Part shown: in pieces, positions 18,021 through 26,834 of the stretch
Layout: every line of letters begins with the position of its first letter
Numbering within the stretch: position 1 is the stretch's first letter
Source of the DNA: Edaphobacter lichenicola
GTDB lineage: Bacteria > Acidobacteriota > Terriglobia > Terriglobales > Acidobacteriaceae
NCBI RefSeq assembly: GCF_014201315.1
Contig: NZ_JACHDY010000002.1
Span: 1,054,001-1,118,000, forward strand
Direction of reading: 5' to 3'
Length of the DNA: 64,000 bases
Made by a program: the position numbers and the translations under genes
The notes under the pieces: generated by a model
Told to the model about the DNA's origin: nothing
Seen by the model: only the letters and a program-made list of their open reading frames with translations
Databases searched by the model: none

Positions 18021-18120
18021 CAAGCCCTCCCTATCGGCCAAACATCCTGCCGCTACAGAAATGAATATCACGTACAGAATACAGACTGTCGCGCGGGTTA
18101 GTGTGAAACGGGACGCCCAG

Positions 18121-19245
18121 TCACTTCACCGGAGAGCCAGTCTGAGTCACCAGAGAGCCAGACTGAGGCGGCCCCTTCATCAGCTTGAGGAAGAGCTTGT
18201 TAAATCGCGGCAGATCGAGATCTGTCTGGACGTGAACAAGCTGCACATCGAGTTGAGGCTTGTTGGCCGCAGTCCACGAAAGCGTGTCTCCGTAGAACGA
18301 GCCTCGAGTCAAGTCCACATCAACGTACAGCTTCTTCTCTTTGGTGATGATCGCGGGATCGAGCCACGCTGCGGCCGCAAGCTCGTCCCACAAGTAGTAA
18401 AACTCGCCTGTGTGGGCCGCCAGATACTTCGCAGCAGGATTGGGCGAACGAGCGATCTCTTCCAGCATCGCCTTGGTGAATGCTGTCTTTATGGAGATAT
18501 CAACCGTCGTCAAGTCGATGCGCGGCCAGTGCGCGCGAAGCGTGATGTGGGCGGCCTCGGGATCAAACCAGAAGTTGAACTCGTGCCGGGGATTGTTGGA
18601 AAACTCGGGATCGCCAGTCTGCGGACTCAGGCTGCCGCCCATAATCACGATGCCCTGCGTGAGTTCGGCGAAGTGCGGATCGATCGAGATCGAAAGCGCA
18701 ATATTCGTGAGTGGGCCAGCGGCGTAGATCGTAACCTGATGCGGATGCGCATGAACCTGACGAATGAGAAAGTGCGCTGCGTCCTCCGCCAGCGGCTTCA
18801 GCGCAGGCTCGCCCTCCTCCATCTTTGGAACAACGTAAGGCCCATGGTAAGGCTGACGACTCGTCGTCGCGGTCAGATCGCCCCACGCCCCATACCAAGG
18901 GAACGTCCCATAAAGCTGTTGCTGAATCTTCGACTCCTCCTCGGTGCGGACCAGCGGAAAGATCGCTCCCGGCACAACAGGGACATCGGGGCGATGGATG
19001 AGTTCGAGCATACGCAGCGTGTGCTGCACCTCCTCCGGCTCCCACGCATTTCCGCTCACCATCGTGATGCCCAGCACCTCGGCCTGCGGCGACTGCAGCA
19101 GCACCATCATCGCCATCTGGTTGGAGCCACCAGGGCCCGAGCCGTCCTGATCGATCAAGACCATACGCCTGGCCTGAGCATTGGAAAGCTGCGAGATCGC
19201 AGCGCAAAAAAGCACGACGCGGAATAGAGAAGATCTTCGGCTCAT
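18121..19245 (-). CDS. Secreted nucleoside-hydrolase-like protein with altered metal motif
   Basis: A 374-residue inosine-uridine nucleoside hydrolase-fold protein with a signal peptide (residues 1-25, ending SNA-Q). The family pattern is clear in VTIYAAGPLTNIALSI, GIVIMGGSL, EFNFWFDPEAAHITL and DELAAAAWLDPAI (a late Asp ligand). The N-terminal calcium loop is abnormal: instead of DxDPGxDDA it reads IDQDGSGPGGSNQMA, so the first Asp pair is kept, the loop is longer and the DD is replaced by SN. Either an acidobacterial subfamily with different metal binding or a non-catalytic protein. Its 5' end overlaps the start region of the divergent upstream gene's leader. Confidence 0.82.
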   Translation of the reverse strand: MSRRSSLFRVVLFCAAISQLSNAQARRMVLIDQDGSGPGGSNQMAMMVLLQSPQAEVLGITMVSGNAWEPEEVQHTLRMLELIHRPDVPVVPGAIFPLVRTEEESKIQQQLYGTFPWYGAWGDLTATTSRQPYHGPYVVPKMEEGEPALKPLAEDAAHFLIRQVHAHPHQVTIYAAGPLTNIALSISIDPHFAELTQGIVIMGGSLSPQTGDPEFSNNPRHEFNFWFDPEAAHITLRAHWPRIDLTTVDISIKTAFTKAMLEEIARSPNPAAKYLAAHTGEFYYLWDELAAAAWLDPAIITKEKKLYVDVDLTRGSFYGDTLSWTAANKPQLDVQLVHVQTDLDLPRFNKLFLKLMKGPPQSGSLVTQTGSPVK

Positions 19246-19333
19246 GGTCAGGACAGATTACCAGCCATACAGAAGGGAGCTAAAGGTAAAACGTCGAGCT
19301 CTTCCTCGCTACTGCCGTTATGCTCTTAACAAC

Positions 19334-19921
19334 ATGCGCCGAATCCTGCTTCCCCTTGCTCTTCTCTTCTCTGCCTCTCACGCGGCCTCGGCGATTGAGG
19401 TGAAGGTCTCCGCGCAGGCATTGGAACGCACCTTGCGGGCACAGCTCTTCAACGGTCCGCAGGGGCGCTACTACCTCCGCGGCGACGCCAACTCGCCCTG
19501 CTATGTCTACGCCGAATCACCCCACGTCACCTTCGTGCAGGACCGCATCGTCGTCCGCGTTCACGCCAAATCGAAGCTCGGAACCTCCGTCCGCGGCACC
19601 TGCCTCGGCGTCTCCCTCACCACCGACACCGACGTCTCGCTGATCCCCGAAGCCGAAGAAGAGAGCATCGGCTTTCGCGACGCACGAATCGAAAAGCTCA
19701 GTGAATCCAGGGAGCTGAACTTCATCCTCGCGCCCTTCCTGAGCCACAAAGTCCCCGCACAGATGAAGGTCAACGCCGCGGTGCTGATGCGTCAGCTCCT
19801 CAGCCGCTCGACCGAAACCACCGGCTACGCCCTCGCGCTCGACTCGCTGAAACTCCACTCCCTGCTGGTCGAAGGCGAGTCGCTGGTCATGGACGCCGAC
19901 GCTAATCTGAAGGTGAATTAG
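19334..19921 (+). CDS. Secreted protein of unknown function
   Basis: A 195-residue protein with a signal peptide (MRRILLPLALLFSASHAASA). The mature part is beta-rich with one Cys pair (SPCYVYAE and RGTCLGVS) and ends in LVMDADANLKVN. Alternating residues in VRVHAKSKLGT and LTTDTDVSLIPE suggest a lipid-binding or BPI/TULIP-like sandwich, but no family is recognised. The ATG at 19334 is chosen for the signal peptide; the frame is open further upstream. Its stop is 9 bp from the stop of the convergent gene. Confidence 0.65.
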   Translation: MRRILLPLALLFSASHAASAIEVKVSAQALERTLRAQLFNGPQGRYYLRGDANSPCYVYAESPHVTFVQDRIVVRVHAKSKLGTSVRGTCLGVSLTTDTDVSLIPEAEEESIGFRDARIEKLSESRELNFILAPFLSHKVPAQMKVNAAVLMRQLLSRSTETTGYALALDSLKLHSLLVEGESLVMDADANLKVN

Positions 19922-19930
19922 CCTTGCTGC

Positions 19931-20953
19931 CTACTGAGGAGCTGGCGTCGCTGCTGGAGCGGGCAGCGGCCGCCGAACCTGGTCCGCTCCCGGTGCAGGC
20001 GCAGCCCCAGTCATTGTCGTAGGTTCTCCGGGTATCACCTCAACCGCTGCATCCTTCGGCGCTTTGAAACGCCCGTCGGTCAGGTAGGCCACCACAAACC
20101 CAGCCGCAACCTCCGGATCCAAAACCGCAAGCGGCACAACGTATTTCTTCGACTTCACCACCGACTCCAAAACCCCGTCGATCGGGTGGCTGCGCTTGAT
20201 GCTGCCCGGCACCTGCGGAATCATGAACGTGGAGAAGTTCAGATCAGGATGCCGATCGGCGTACTTCGTGAGCGATCGCGCTACCTGCTTCGGCGTCGTA
20301 ATCCCAAGATCGGAAAAGATATTTCGATGCACGCTGTGCGGATAGTAGACGTCCAGCAAAGTACGCGAGAAGTCAGCACAGTTGTGAAACAGCAGATTGA
20401 AGTGCCCTACGTTCCGGCTGTCATTAAACCGGTTCATAAACTGCTCGTCTTCGTCTGCGGTCGTCTGAATCTGAAACCCGTAAATTCTGCGATCGTAGGA
20501 TGCACCGGCAAGCTGCGTCCACTCGCCCCTTGGAGCTTCCCCTGCCTTCTTCCCCTCCTCTACGTCGGGCGCGAGCGCAAGCAGATGATCTCGCCGATAC
20601 TGATCGCGCAACCTCGCCTCAAGCGCCGCGTCTGCTGTCTTCGGAACATCTTCCACGCGCTCGACTGCATAAAGGTAAGGAACCAGCGGAATGGCCAGCC
20701 AGTCGTAGCCATCGATCTTGTGATATCGGCTAATCACTGCCCCAGGTTCGCCGGCGCGACAGGGCCTCAGCACAGTCGGCGACTCGGCGCAGATATGGTT
20801 CAGGTAGATCGCGGCATGTCCCGTGGGGTTGAAGGCTCCGAACTCGCCGTAGGGCTCTTCCATCAGCAGCGCGGCGTCCGCCCGTGCCTGAACTCCAACC
20901 ATCGCCGGCACCAATATCGCAAGCGCTATCAGTCCGACGCGAATCTGTCTCAT
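19931..20953 (-). CDS. Secreted protein with permuted NlpC/P60-like His and Cys motifs
   Basis: A 340-residue exported protein (signal about 1-26, ending ARADA). It contains PTGHAAIYLNHIC near residue 44 and HFNLLFHNCADFSRTLLD near 182. A Gly-His strand followed later by an Asn-Cys-Ala-Asp helix is the arrangement of permuted NlpC/P60 and LRAT-like papain-fold proteins, which may cleave peptide or lipid amide bonds. The C-terminus is Pro/Ala-rich (APAPGADQ, LPAPAATPAPQ). Function unproven. Its upstream region carries three 14-bp tandem repeats. Confidence 0.6.
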   Translation of the reverse strand: MRQIRVGLIALAILVPAMVGVQARADAALLMEEPYGEFGAFNPTGHAAIYLNHICAESPTVLRPCRAGEPGAVISRYHKIDGYDWLAIPLVPYLYAVERVEDVPKTADAALEARLRDQYRRDHLLALAPDVEEGKKAGEAPRGEWTQLAGASYDRRIYGFQIQTTADEDEQFMNRFNDSRNVGHFNLLFHNCADFSRTLLDVYYPHSVHRNIFSDLGITTPKQVARSLTKYADRHPDLNFSTFMIPQVPGSIKRSHPIDGVLESVVKSKKYVVPLAVLDPEVAAGFVVAYLTDGRFKAPKDAAVEVIPGEPTTMTGAAPAPGADQVRRPLPAPAATPAPQ

Positions 20954-20980
20954 CCAAAATCCTCTCTGCGCCGCATTTGG

Positions 20981-21022
20981 TCGATCAGCTTCGATCGATC
21001 AGCCTCGATCGATAAGCCTCAT
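20981..21022. repeat. Three 14-bp tandem repeats
   Basis: TCGATCAGCTTCGA, TCGATCAGCCTCGA and TCGATAAGCCTCAT lie end to end about 30 bp upstream of the minus-strand start at 20953. Each unit is built round the palindrome TCGA/CGATCG. Possible operator or a slippage-generated repeat. Confidence 0.6.
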
Positions 21023-21127
21023 CGACCCCAAACCCCAATTTTCTCAGACAAGTTGCGCAGGTCTTCGCACAACACTCCGCGAAAAGGGATTAGAGCTCGA
21101 GCAGGGCCGCAGAGTTGTAGTTTCAGG

Positions 21128-24100
21128 CTAGAAAGAAACGCGCGCTCCGAACTGAAACTGCCGCGGATCGGACGACGCAGTCGGCGTGCCGGCCGCGGTA
21201 TAAAGCAGGTTCACATCCAGGGTGTTGTTCTTGTTGATCAGGTTGAAGACGTCCGCAGTCACCTGCAGCGCAATCTCGTGCGAAAACGTGAAAGCCTTTG
21301 CGATTCGCAGATCCGTGAACACCGTGTAGGGCTTCACCCCGACATTGCGGCCAAGGTTGCCGGCAAAGTAGCTGCTCGCTGGCCCAGCGTCAGCAGGTGC
21401 ATCCGCGTAGCACGGCAGATTGAACGCTCCGGTCGGAGAGTACTTGGACAGCACCGGAGCCGTACCGCAACTCGTCGTCCCACTGCCGGGAGCAACTGCG
21501 TTCGGCCTATCCGTGAGCGGATCGAAGTCGAAGTTCGTATCGGTTCCGGTCAGAATATTGAATGGCCGGCCCGAAGAGATCTCAAAGATCGGCGCCACGG
21601 TCACTCCGGAGAACGCCGCAGGAAAAAATCCCGAGCCGCCAATGTGGCCCGAGTTATACACCCCCGACAGCACCAGGCGATGACGCTGGTCGAAGGTCGA
21701 AGTGCTGCGCTCCGCATTGGGCGCAAAGTTACTCTGCGGAGCATCCGAGGTCGAGACCACGTCGGTCGAGTCGTCAATCGCATGCGACCACGTGTAGCTC
21801 ACGAGAAACTCATAGTGCGTCGAAAAGCGCTTCCTCAAATTTGCACTCAGAGCGTTGTAGCTCGAGGTGCCAGTCGTCAGGTTAGGCGTCATATCGCCAA
21901 ACGGAACCGGAATACCCACGCCAAGCCCATCCCCGGCAGCAATCTCGCTGGCCAGGGCAACGCACTGTCCCCCACCCACGTTCGGATTTGCAAGAAAGGT
22001 CGCAAGCGAGGTGTTCAGCCCGGACCGGCGAAAGAAGTTGAGCAGCGCTGGCGTGACAAAGGGTCCCGTGGGGCCGACTCCGCAAGGATTAACCCCGGCC
22101 GCCGTTCCAACCGTCAGCGGGTTTGATGTCGGGCTGGCAGTCCCAGGCGCTGCTGTCCCGGCCTTCACGGCGTTCACTGCATTTCGCCAGTTGGCGACGA
22201 GCAGTTGTGGATTGACCGGATTCACGTTGACAGGACGGTTCAGATGCCGCCCGCCGGTCGAGTTGAAGGCAACGTTCAGCGAAAGATCGCGCCCGAGATC
22301 CTTCTCCACTCCAAACGAGATCTGCTGCACATAGGGCGTCACGTAGTGAAGAGACGCAGGCAGGCCGGAGGGAAGAATCGCCAGAGGAAAACCCGCAGCC
22401 AGAAAGTTCTGATTAACGAAGACAGAGTTCGAGTTGTTGGGGTCGAACCGCTGCTGACTCGGAAGATAATTGACCCCCGCCGCACTCGCGCCCAGGCAGT
22501 TCGGATTTGCCAGCGATCCCTGAAACGCATTCGTAGCGTTCAGATTCAGCGGACTCGCCGCGGCGTTCGGACTCGCCACACTGCACGGAGTCCCGCCGCC
22601 AAGAATCACCAGCGGCACTTTGGTCGAATTGAAGATGCTCGACTGCGACTGAAGATTTCCCGGAGCGCGATCGTAAAACAGCCCGTAGTTCGCACGGATC
22701 ACCGTCTTCGCATCGCCGCGCACATCCCACGCAATTCCAACGCGAGGAGCGACGTTGGAATCCTGCAGCCGAATGCCCTCACGAATCCCGTAGATCCTCT
22801 CGGCATCATTCGTGTTCGAATTCAAAGCAAGCTGCGTCGGGAAGGCCTCAATGTCATACCGAATCCCGAGGTTCAACGTCAGTCTGCTGGTGGCGCGCCA
22901 GCTGTCCTGCAGAAAGCCCCCAAGCGTCTTCAGATCGTACTTGTACGTCGTCTGCCCAATGCCCTGCGCGAACGACTGCGGAATTCCCAAACCATAAGCC
23001 TGCACCGGCGAGAAGCCCGGCAACCCCTCAAGCAAGGGCGAAACATCGGTTGCATTCAGGGCAGCGAACGTATAGTCGCCGCCGCCATAAAGCTGCCCCT
23101 GCAGCAGATTGATCGGGATATACCGAAGGTCCACACCAGCCTTGAACGTGTGTCCGCCGCGCGTGTACGTAAAGTTGTCCTGCAACTGGTTCTGATTCTC
23201 AATTCGGTCGACAACCGAGAACGGAGTCTTGCCAAAGTACGCATAGCCCGGAATATTCACCGCAGTACTGCTGCCGCCAGGCGCGTCCGTATTGGCGAAT
23301 CGTACCGGGTGCCGCGCATATTGAAAGCGCAGCTCATTCACCTTGTTGTTGCCGATCAGGATCGTATGCTGCCCCGCAATCGCAACATCATGCAGACTCT
23401 GCGTCGCGGTACGGGAGAAAGAGTTCTCGCCGATATTCTGGTTCGCCGCGCTCTCCTCGATGCCCGTAATGTAACTGGGGCTGACGCTGGCGTGCAGAAC
23501 TAGTTGCTGATTGCTCGTCAGCTTGTGATCGATCCGCAGCGAATAAATCTCCGTCTTCTCCGTCACGGGAAAGTTTCCGATCAGGCTGTTGAGCGGCGTA
23601 AACGAAGCAGGCGTCGCCTGACCCGAGGTTACAAAGTTCCTGGGTCCAATCGTCGACTGCAAAAACGCGGGATTCTGACCAGTCGTAGCCAGCGACGATC
23701 CCGATCCGACTAGAGCAATGTACTGCTGAATCCCCGGAGTGGTCGCTGGAGCGGCCTGCAAGAACGCCTGCTGCTCCGGCGTCCCCTGGATCGAAAGCGC
23801 ACCCCCCGGAACCCCATAAAACCGGCTCACATCGATGCTCGTCAGTCCAAAGTTGTTTGAGCCGATATCGGAAAAGCCCGTCTCCTGCCGCCGCGTAATC
23901 TCAGTCGAAAAGAAGTAAAACGTCTTGTCCGGTACAATCGCGCCGCCAACGGTAAAGCCCGCCTGAACCCGCGTGTACGCCGGTTGGTCGACGGTCGAAA
24001 ACGGATTCGTCGCCTGAATGTAGCGATTGCGCAGGAACCCGAAGGCGCTCGCATGAGTCGCATTTGTGCCAGATTTGGTCACAATATTCACCACCCCACC

Positions 24101-24820
24101 CGACGCTCTGCCATACTCCGCCGCAAAGCCGTTCGTGATGATCTGAAACTCCTGCACCGCATCCTGTGACACCGTCGTTCGCGTGCCGCCGGAGATGTAA
24201 TCTCCAGCATCGGCGCCATCCACATTGATCGAGTTCGACCGCGCCCGAACGCCGCCAAAGTTCAGCCCCGAGGTCGGAATCGCACCCACCGAAGGCGCAG
24301 CGTCGCGCGCAATCTGCGAGTTCGTCAGAGTGAAGTTGATGTAGTTGCGTCCGTTCGTCGGCAGGTTATCAATCCGCAGCTGATCGACCGTCGTGGACTG
24401 CGAGCTCCGTTGCGTCTCGATGATATCCGCGCCCGAACTCACCGTAACAATCTGCGTCGAGCCCACCGAAAGAGACAGCGGAAGTTCAGCCTGTTCGCCC
24501 GTCGTCAGAATCACATTCTTGCTGATGTAGGTGTTGAAGCCTGTCGCAGTCGCCTGCACCGTGTAGGTCCCTGGCGGCAGCAGCAGCAGACGATAGTTTC
24601 CCTGTGCATCCGTGGTGGTCGAGCGCGAGAAGCCCTTCGACTCATCCGTAATCGAAACGGCAGCATTCGGAATCACCGCTCCGGTCTGATCGTGAACCGT
24701 GCCATTGAGCTGCGCCGTAGAGATGTTCTGAGCCTTGAGACCGGTGGAGAAAGAGCACACCAGAAGAAGAACAGCGGCCAGAGCGCTGAAGCAGAAAAGC
24801 CGCGACTTGAAGTTAAACAT
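21128..24820 (-). CDS. Oar-like TonB-dependent receptor 1
   Basis: A 1230-residue outer-membrane protein. Signal peptide (ending GLKAQN), then a carboxypeptidase-regulatory-like domain at about 30-115 (GTVHDQTGAVIPNAAVSITD, GNYRLLLLPPGTYTV), a plug domain (VDQLRIDNLPTNGRNYINF, SINVDGADAGDYIS, VQEFQIITNGFAAEYGRASG) and a long barrel ending with the strand RQFQFGARVSF. This is the Acidobacteria/Myxococcus Oar architecture, usually thought to import carbohydrate or peptide ligands. The ATG at 24820 has GGGGGAG eight bases upstream; an ATG at 24880 lacks such a site. Substrate not identifiable. Confidence 0.93.
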   Translation of the reverse strand: MFNFKSRLFCFSALAAVLLLVCSFSTGLKAQNISTAQLNGTVHDQTGAVIPNAAVSITDESKGFSRSTTTDAQGNYRLLLLPPGTYTVQATATGFNTYISKNVILTTGEQAELPLSLSVGSTQIVTVSSGADIIETQRSSQSTTVDQLRIDNLPTNGRNYINFTLTNSQIARDAAPSVGAIPTSGLNFGGVRARSNSINVDGADAGDYISGGTRTTVSQDAVQEFQIITNGFAAEYGRASGGVVNIVTKSGTNATHASAFGFLRNRYIQATNPFSTVDQPAYTRVQAGFTVGGAIVPDKTFYFFSTEITRRQETGFSDIGSNNFGLTSIDVSRFYGVPGGALSIQGTPEQQAFLQAAPATTPGIQQYIALVGSGSSLATTGQNPAFLQSTIGPRNFVTSGQATPASFTPLNSLIGNFPVTEKTEIYSLRIDHKLTSNQQLVLHASVSPSYITGIEESAANQNIGENSFSRTATQSLHDVAIAGQHTILIGNNKVNELRFQYARHPVRFANTDAPGGSSTAVNIPGYAYFGKTPFSVVDRIENQNQLQDNFTYTRGGHTFKAGVDLRYIPINLLQGQLYGGGDYTFAALNATDVSPLLEGLPGFSPVQAYGLGIPQSFAQGIGQTTYKYDLKTLGGFLQDSWRATSRLTLNLGIRYDIEAFPTQLALNSNTNDAERIYGIREGIRLQDSNVAPRVGIAWDVRGDAKTVIRANYGLFYDRAPGNLQSQSSIFNSTKVPLVILGGGTPCSVASPNAAASPLNLNATNAFQGSLANPNCLGASAAGVNYLPSQQRFDPNNSNSVFVNQNFLAAGFPLAILPSGLPASLHYVTPYVQQISFGVEKDLGRDLSLNVAFNSTGGRHLNRPVNVNPVNPQLLVANWRNAVNAVKAGTAAPGTASPTSNPLTVGTAAGVNPCGVGPTGPFVTPALLNFFRRSGLNTSLATFLANPNVGGGQCVALASEIAAGDGLGVGIPVPFGDMTPNLTTGTSSYNALSANLRKRFSTHYEFLVSYTWSHAIDDSTDVVSTSDAPQSNFAPNAERSTSTFDQRHRLVLSGVYNSGHIGGSGFFPAAFSGVTVAPIFEISSGRPFNILTGTDTNFDFDPLTDRPNAVAPGSGTTSCGTAPVLSKYSPTGAFNLPCYADAPADAGPASSYFAGNLGRNVGVKPYTVFTDLRIAKAFTFSHEIALQVTADVFNLINKNNTLDVNLLYTAAGTPTASSDPRQFQFGARVSF

Positions 24821-25018
24821 GCGTGTTGCTCCCCCGTTGTGTCGGCAGGCCCACCCCATTGGCGACGGCCCGACCGACAACTTTGACGACGCGATGTTCT
24901 ACATGAATGATCATTCAGTAAGCAAGTAGAAACAGCGGACGACGTGGCTACCTGTGCAATCCCCTTCAAAATCGCCGCTCAATGACCTTTTTTTGTGAAC
25001 TTTGCCCGCCCAGGGCCC

Positions 25019-25723
25019 TCAACCGCTGGCCCGCTCTTCCCCCGCGCCGGCAGGGCAAAGATCAAGCAGCGGGCAAGCCCCGCACCTCGGATGGTTCTTC
25101 GCACAAATCTGCTGCCCATGAATCTTGATCAAAGAGTGATGCTCGTCCAGCATCTCCGGCGCCCACTTCACCGGAGCCATCTCCATCAACCGTCTCTCCG
25201 TCTCCCGCGCATCCGCACTCCTGCCGACAAACCCCAGCCGCTGGGTCACCCGAAGATGATGGCTATCCACACACATCGCGCGCCTTCGCAACGTGCTGAA
25301 ATTCACTACCGCCGCGCTGGTCTTCACCCCCACACCATCAAAACGCTCCAGCCACGAGCGAATCTTGTCCGTGCGATATCCCTTGAGAAACTCCAGCGAG
25401 AGCGATCCACAGCGCCGCGTAATCTCCTCCAACGCGGTCTTCAGATTAATCGCCTTCGGTTCAGGAAACGTCACCACACGAATCGCATCTTCGATCTCCG
25501 GAATCGAAGCATCGCGAAGATTCTCCCAACTACCGAAGCGTTCTTCGAGATGACCGATGACCTCCAGCGAGATCTCCGTCTTCGTCCGCGACGACAGCAT
25601 CGAATAGATGAACTGCTTCAGCGGATCCCACAAATCCCGCTCCGGTGGCCGGCCGTAGTACGCCAGAAGACGGCGATGAATCTCCTCCAGACGCGTATCG
25701 GTAAACAGCGGCGCAGCCAGCAT
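25019..25723 (-). CDS. HhH-GPD DNA glycosylase, endonuclease III-like
   Basis: A 234-residue base-excision-repair glycosylase. Features: SMLSSRTKTE (the helix near the substrate pocket), the helix-hairpin-helix LERFDGVGVKTSAAVV with the catalytic Lys, VDSHHLRVTQRLG with the catalytic Asp, and a C-terminal 4Fe-4S cluster CAKNHPRCGACPLLDLC (spacing 6-2-5). It differs from standard Nth in sequence around the pocket, so it may belong to an Nth-related subfamily with another damage preference. The ATG at 25723 is preferred to the GTG just before it. Confidence 0.88.
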   Translation of the reverse strand: MLAAPLFTDTRLEEIHRRLLAYYGRPPERDLWDPLKQFIYSMLSSRTKTEISLEVIGHLEERFGSWENLRDASIPEIEDAIRVVTFPEPKAINLKTALEEITRRCGSLSLEFLKGYRTDKIRSWLERFDGVGVKTSAAVVNFSTLRRRAMCVDSHHLRVTQRLGFVGRSADARETERRLMEMAPVKWAPEMLDEHHSLIKIHGQQICAKNHPRCGACPLLDLCPAGAGEERASG

Positions 25724-25811
25724 CACCCTGTAATTTTATCCCCCAACTTTATTCCCCCCGCATCAGCCGCCTAAAGAAGAGAGACGCCATCTGCATGCGA
25801 TCAAACTCACC

Positions 25812-26732
25812 CTAGTTGCGAGTCACGCCCAGTTGTTTCCCCGCAGCCGTCTGCAAACCCCACGCCATACGCGGCGTATTGTGCGCCATCCCAACCCGCC
25901 CATCCGGCCCAAGCAAAATAATCCCGCCATGCCCACCCAGCCGGTTGAAAAGATAATCAATCGCCTCATGCGCAGCCTCGTCAGGACTGGCGCCAGCCGC
26001 CACACGATCCACCGCCCGCTTGCCCAGCACCAGCTTCATAATCGGCTCGCCCCACCCCGTCAGCGACACTGCCGCCGAAAGATTGTCCGCGTAGCACCCA
26101 CACCCGATCAGCGAAGAATCCCCCACGCGCCCCGGAGCTTTATTCAAGGTCCCGCCCGTACTCGTTCCCGCCGCAATATTCCCATGCCCGTCGAGTGCCA
26201 CCGCCCCCACCGTATCGTGCGACTCAAGGCTCCCCGAAAAAGTCTCATCCGGCAGCCCCGCCAGCTCGTCAGCCTGAGCCTTATAGAGCCGCTCCCTCTC
26301 CCGCGGCACCACCAAATCTGAGTTGTCGCAGAGCGCCATGCCATGCTGCCGCGCAAACCTCTCCGCCCCCGTTCCGACGAAGTACACATGCGGCGACTTA
26401 TCCAGCACAAGCCGCGCCGCCCGTATCGGATTCCGCAGCCGCTCCACGCAAGCCACGCCCCCGGTGCGAAGGTTCTCCCCATTCATCAGCAGAGCATCCA
26501 TCTGCACCCGGCCGTCCTGCGTCAGAAACGATCCACGCCCCGCGTCGAACGTATCGTCATCCTCCATGACCGCGACCGCGGCCTCAACGGCATCCACAGC
26601 AGCCGCGCCTCGTTCCAACAGAGCATACCCGGCAGCAAGCGCATTCGCGATGCCGGCTTCGTGTGCCGCGATGGCGTCGTCAGGCATCGCCCACGCACCG
26701 CCATGAATTAACAAAACTGGTTTCACACTCAT
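25812..26732 (-). CDS. Isoaspartyl peptidase / L-asparaginase (Ntn hydrolase)
   Basis: A 306-residue plant-type asparaginase that clears beta-aspartyl peptides. It autocleaves before the nucleophile Thr in SHDTVGAVALD (about residue 176). Other family blocks: LLIHGGAWAMP, DAGRGSFLTQDGRVQMDA, STGGTLNKAPGRVGDSSLIGCG and GHGGIILLGPDGR. No signal peptide is visible. The ATG at 26732 is used; a TTG three codons earlier is possible. Confidence 0.92.
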   Translation of the reverse strand: MSVKPVLLIHGGAWAMPDDAIAAHEAGIANALAAGYALLERGAAAVDAVEAAVAVMEDDDTFDAGRGSFLTQDGRVQMDALLMNGENLRTGGVACVERLRNPIRAARLVLDKSPHVYFVGTGAERFARQHGMALCDNSDLVVPRERERLYKAQADELAGLPDETFSGSLESHDTVGAVALDGHGNIAAGTSTGGTLNKAPGRVGDSSLIGCGCYADNLSAAVSLTGWGEPIMKLVLGKRAVDRVAAGASPDEAAHEAIDYLFNRLGGHGGIILLGPDGRVGMAHNTPRMAWGLQTAAGKQLGVTRN

Positions 26733-26834
26733 CGCATCCAAGTCTACGGGATCAAGTCTACGGGATTTAGACCATCCCCTTCCATCAAGCTCGCTTGTTG
26801 TAAAACCTGGCAGAAAACCGAGGACTAGGACGAA

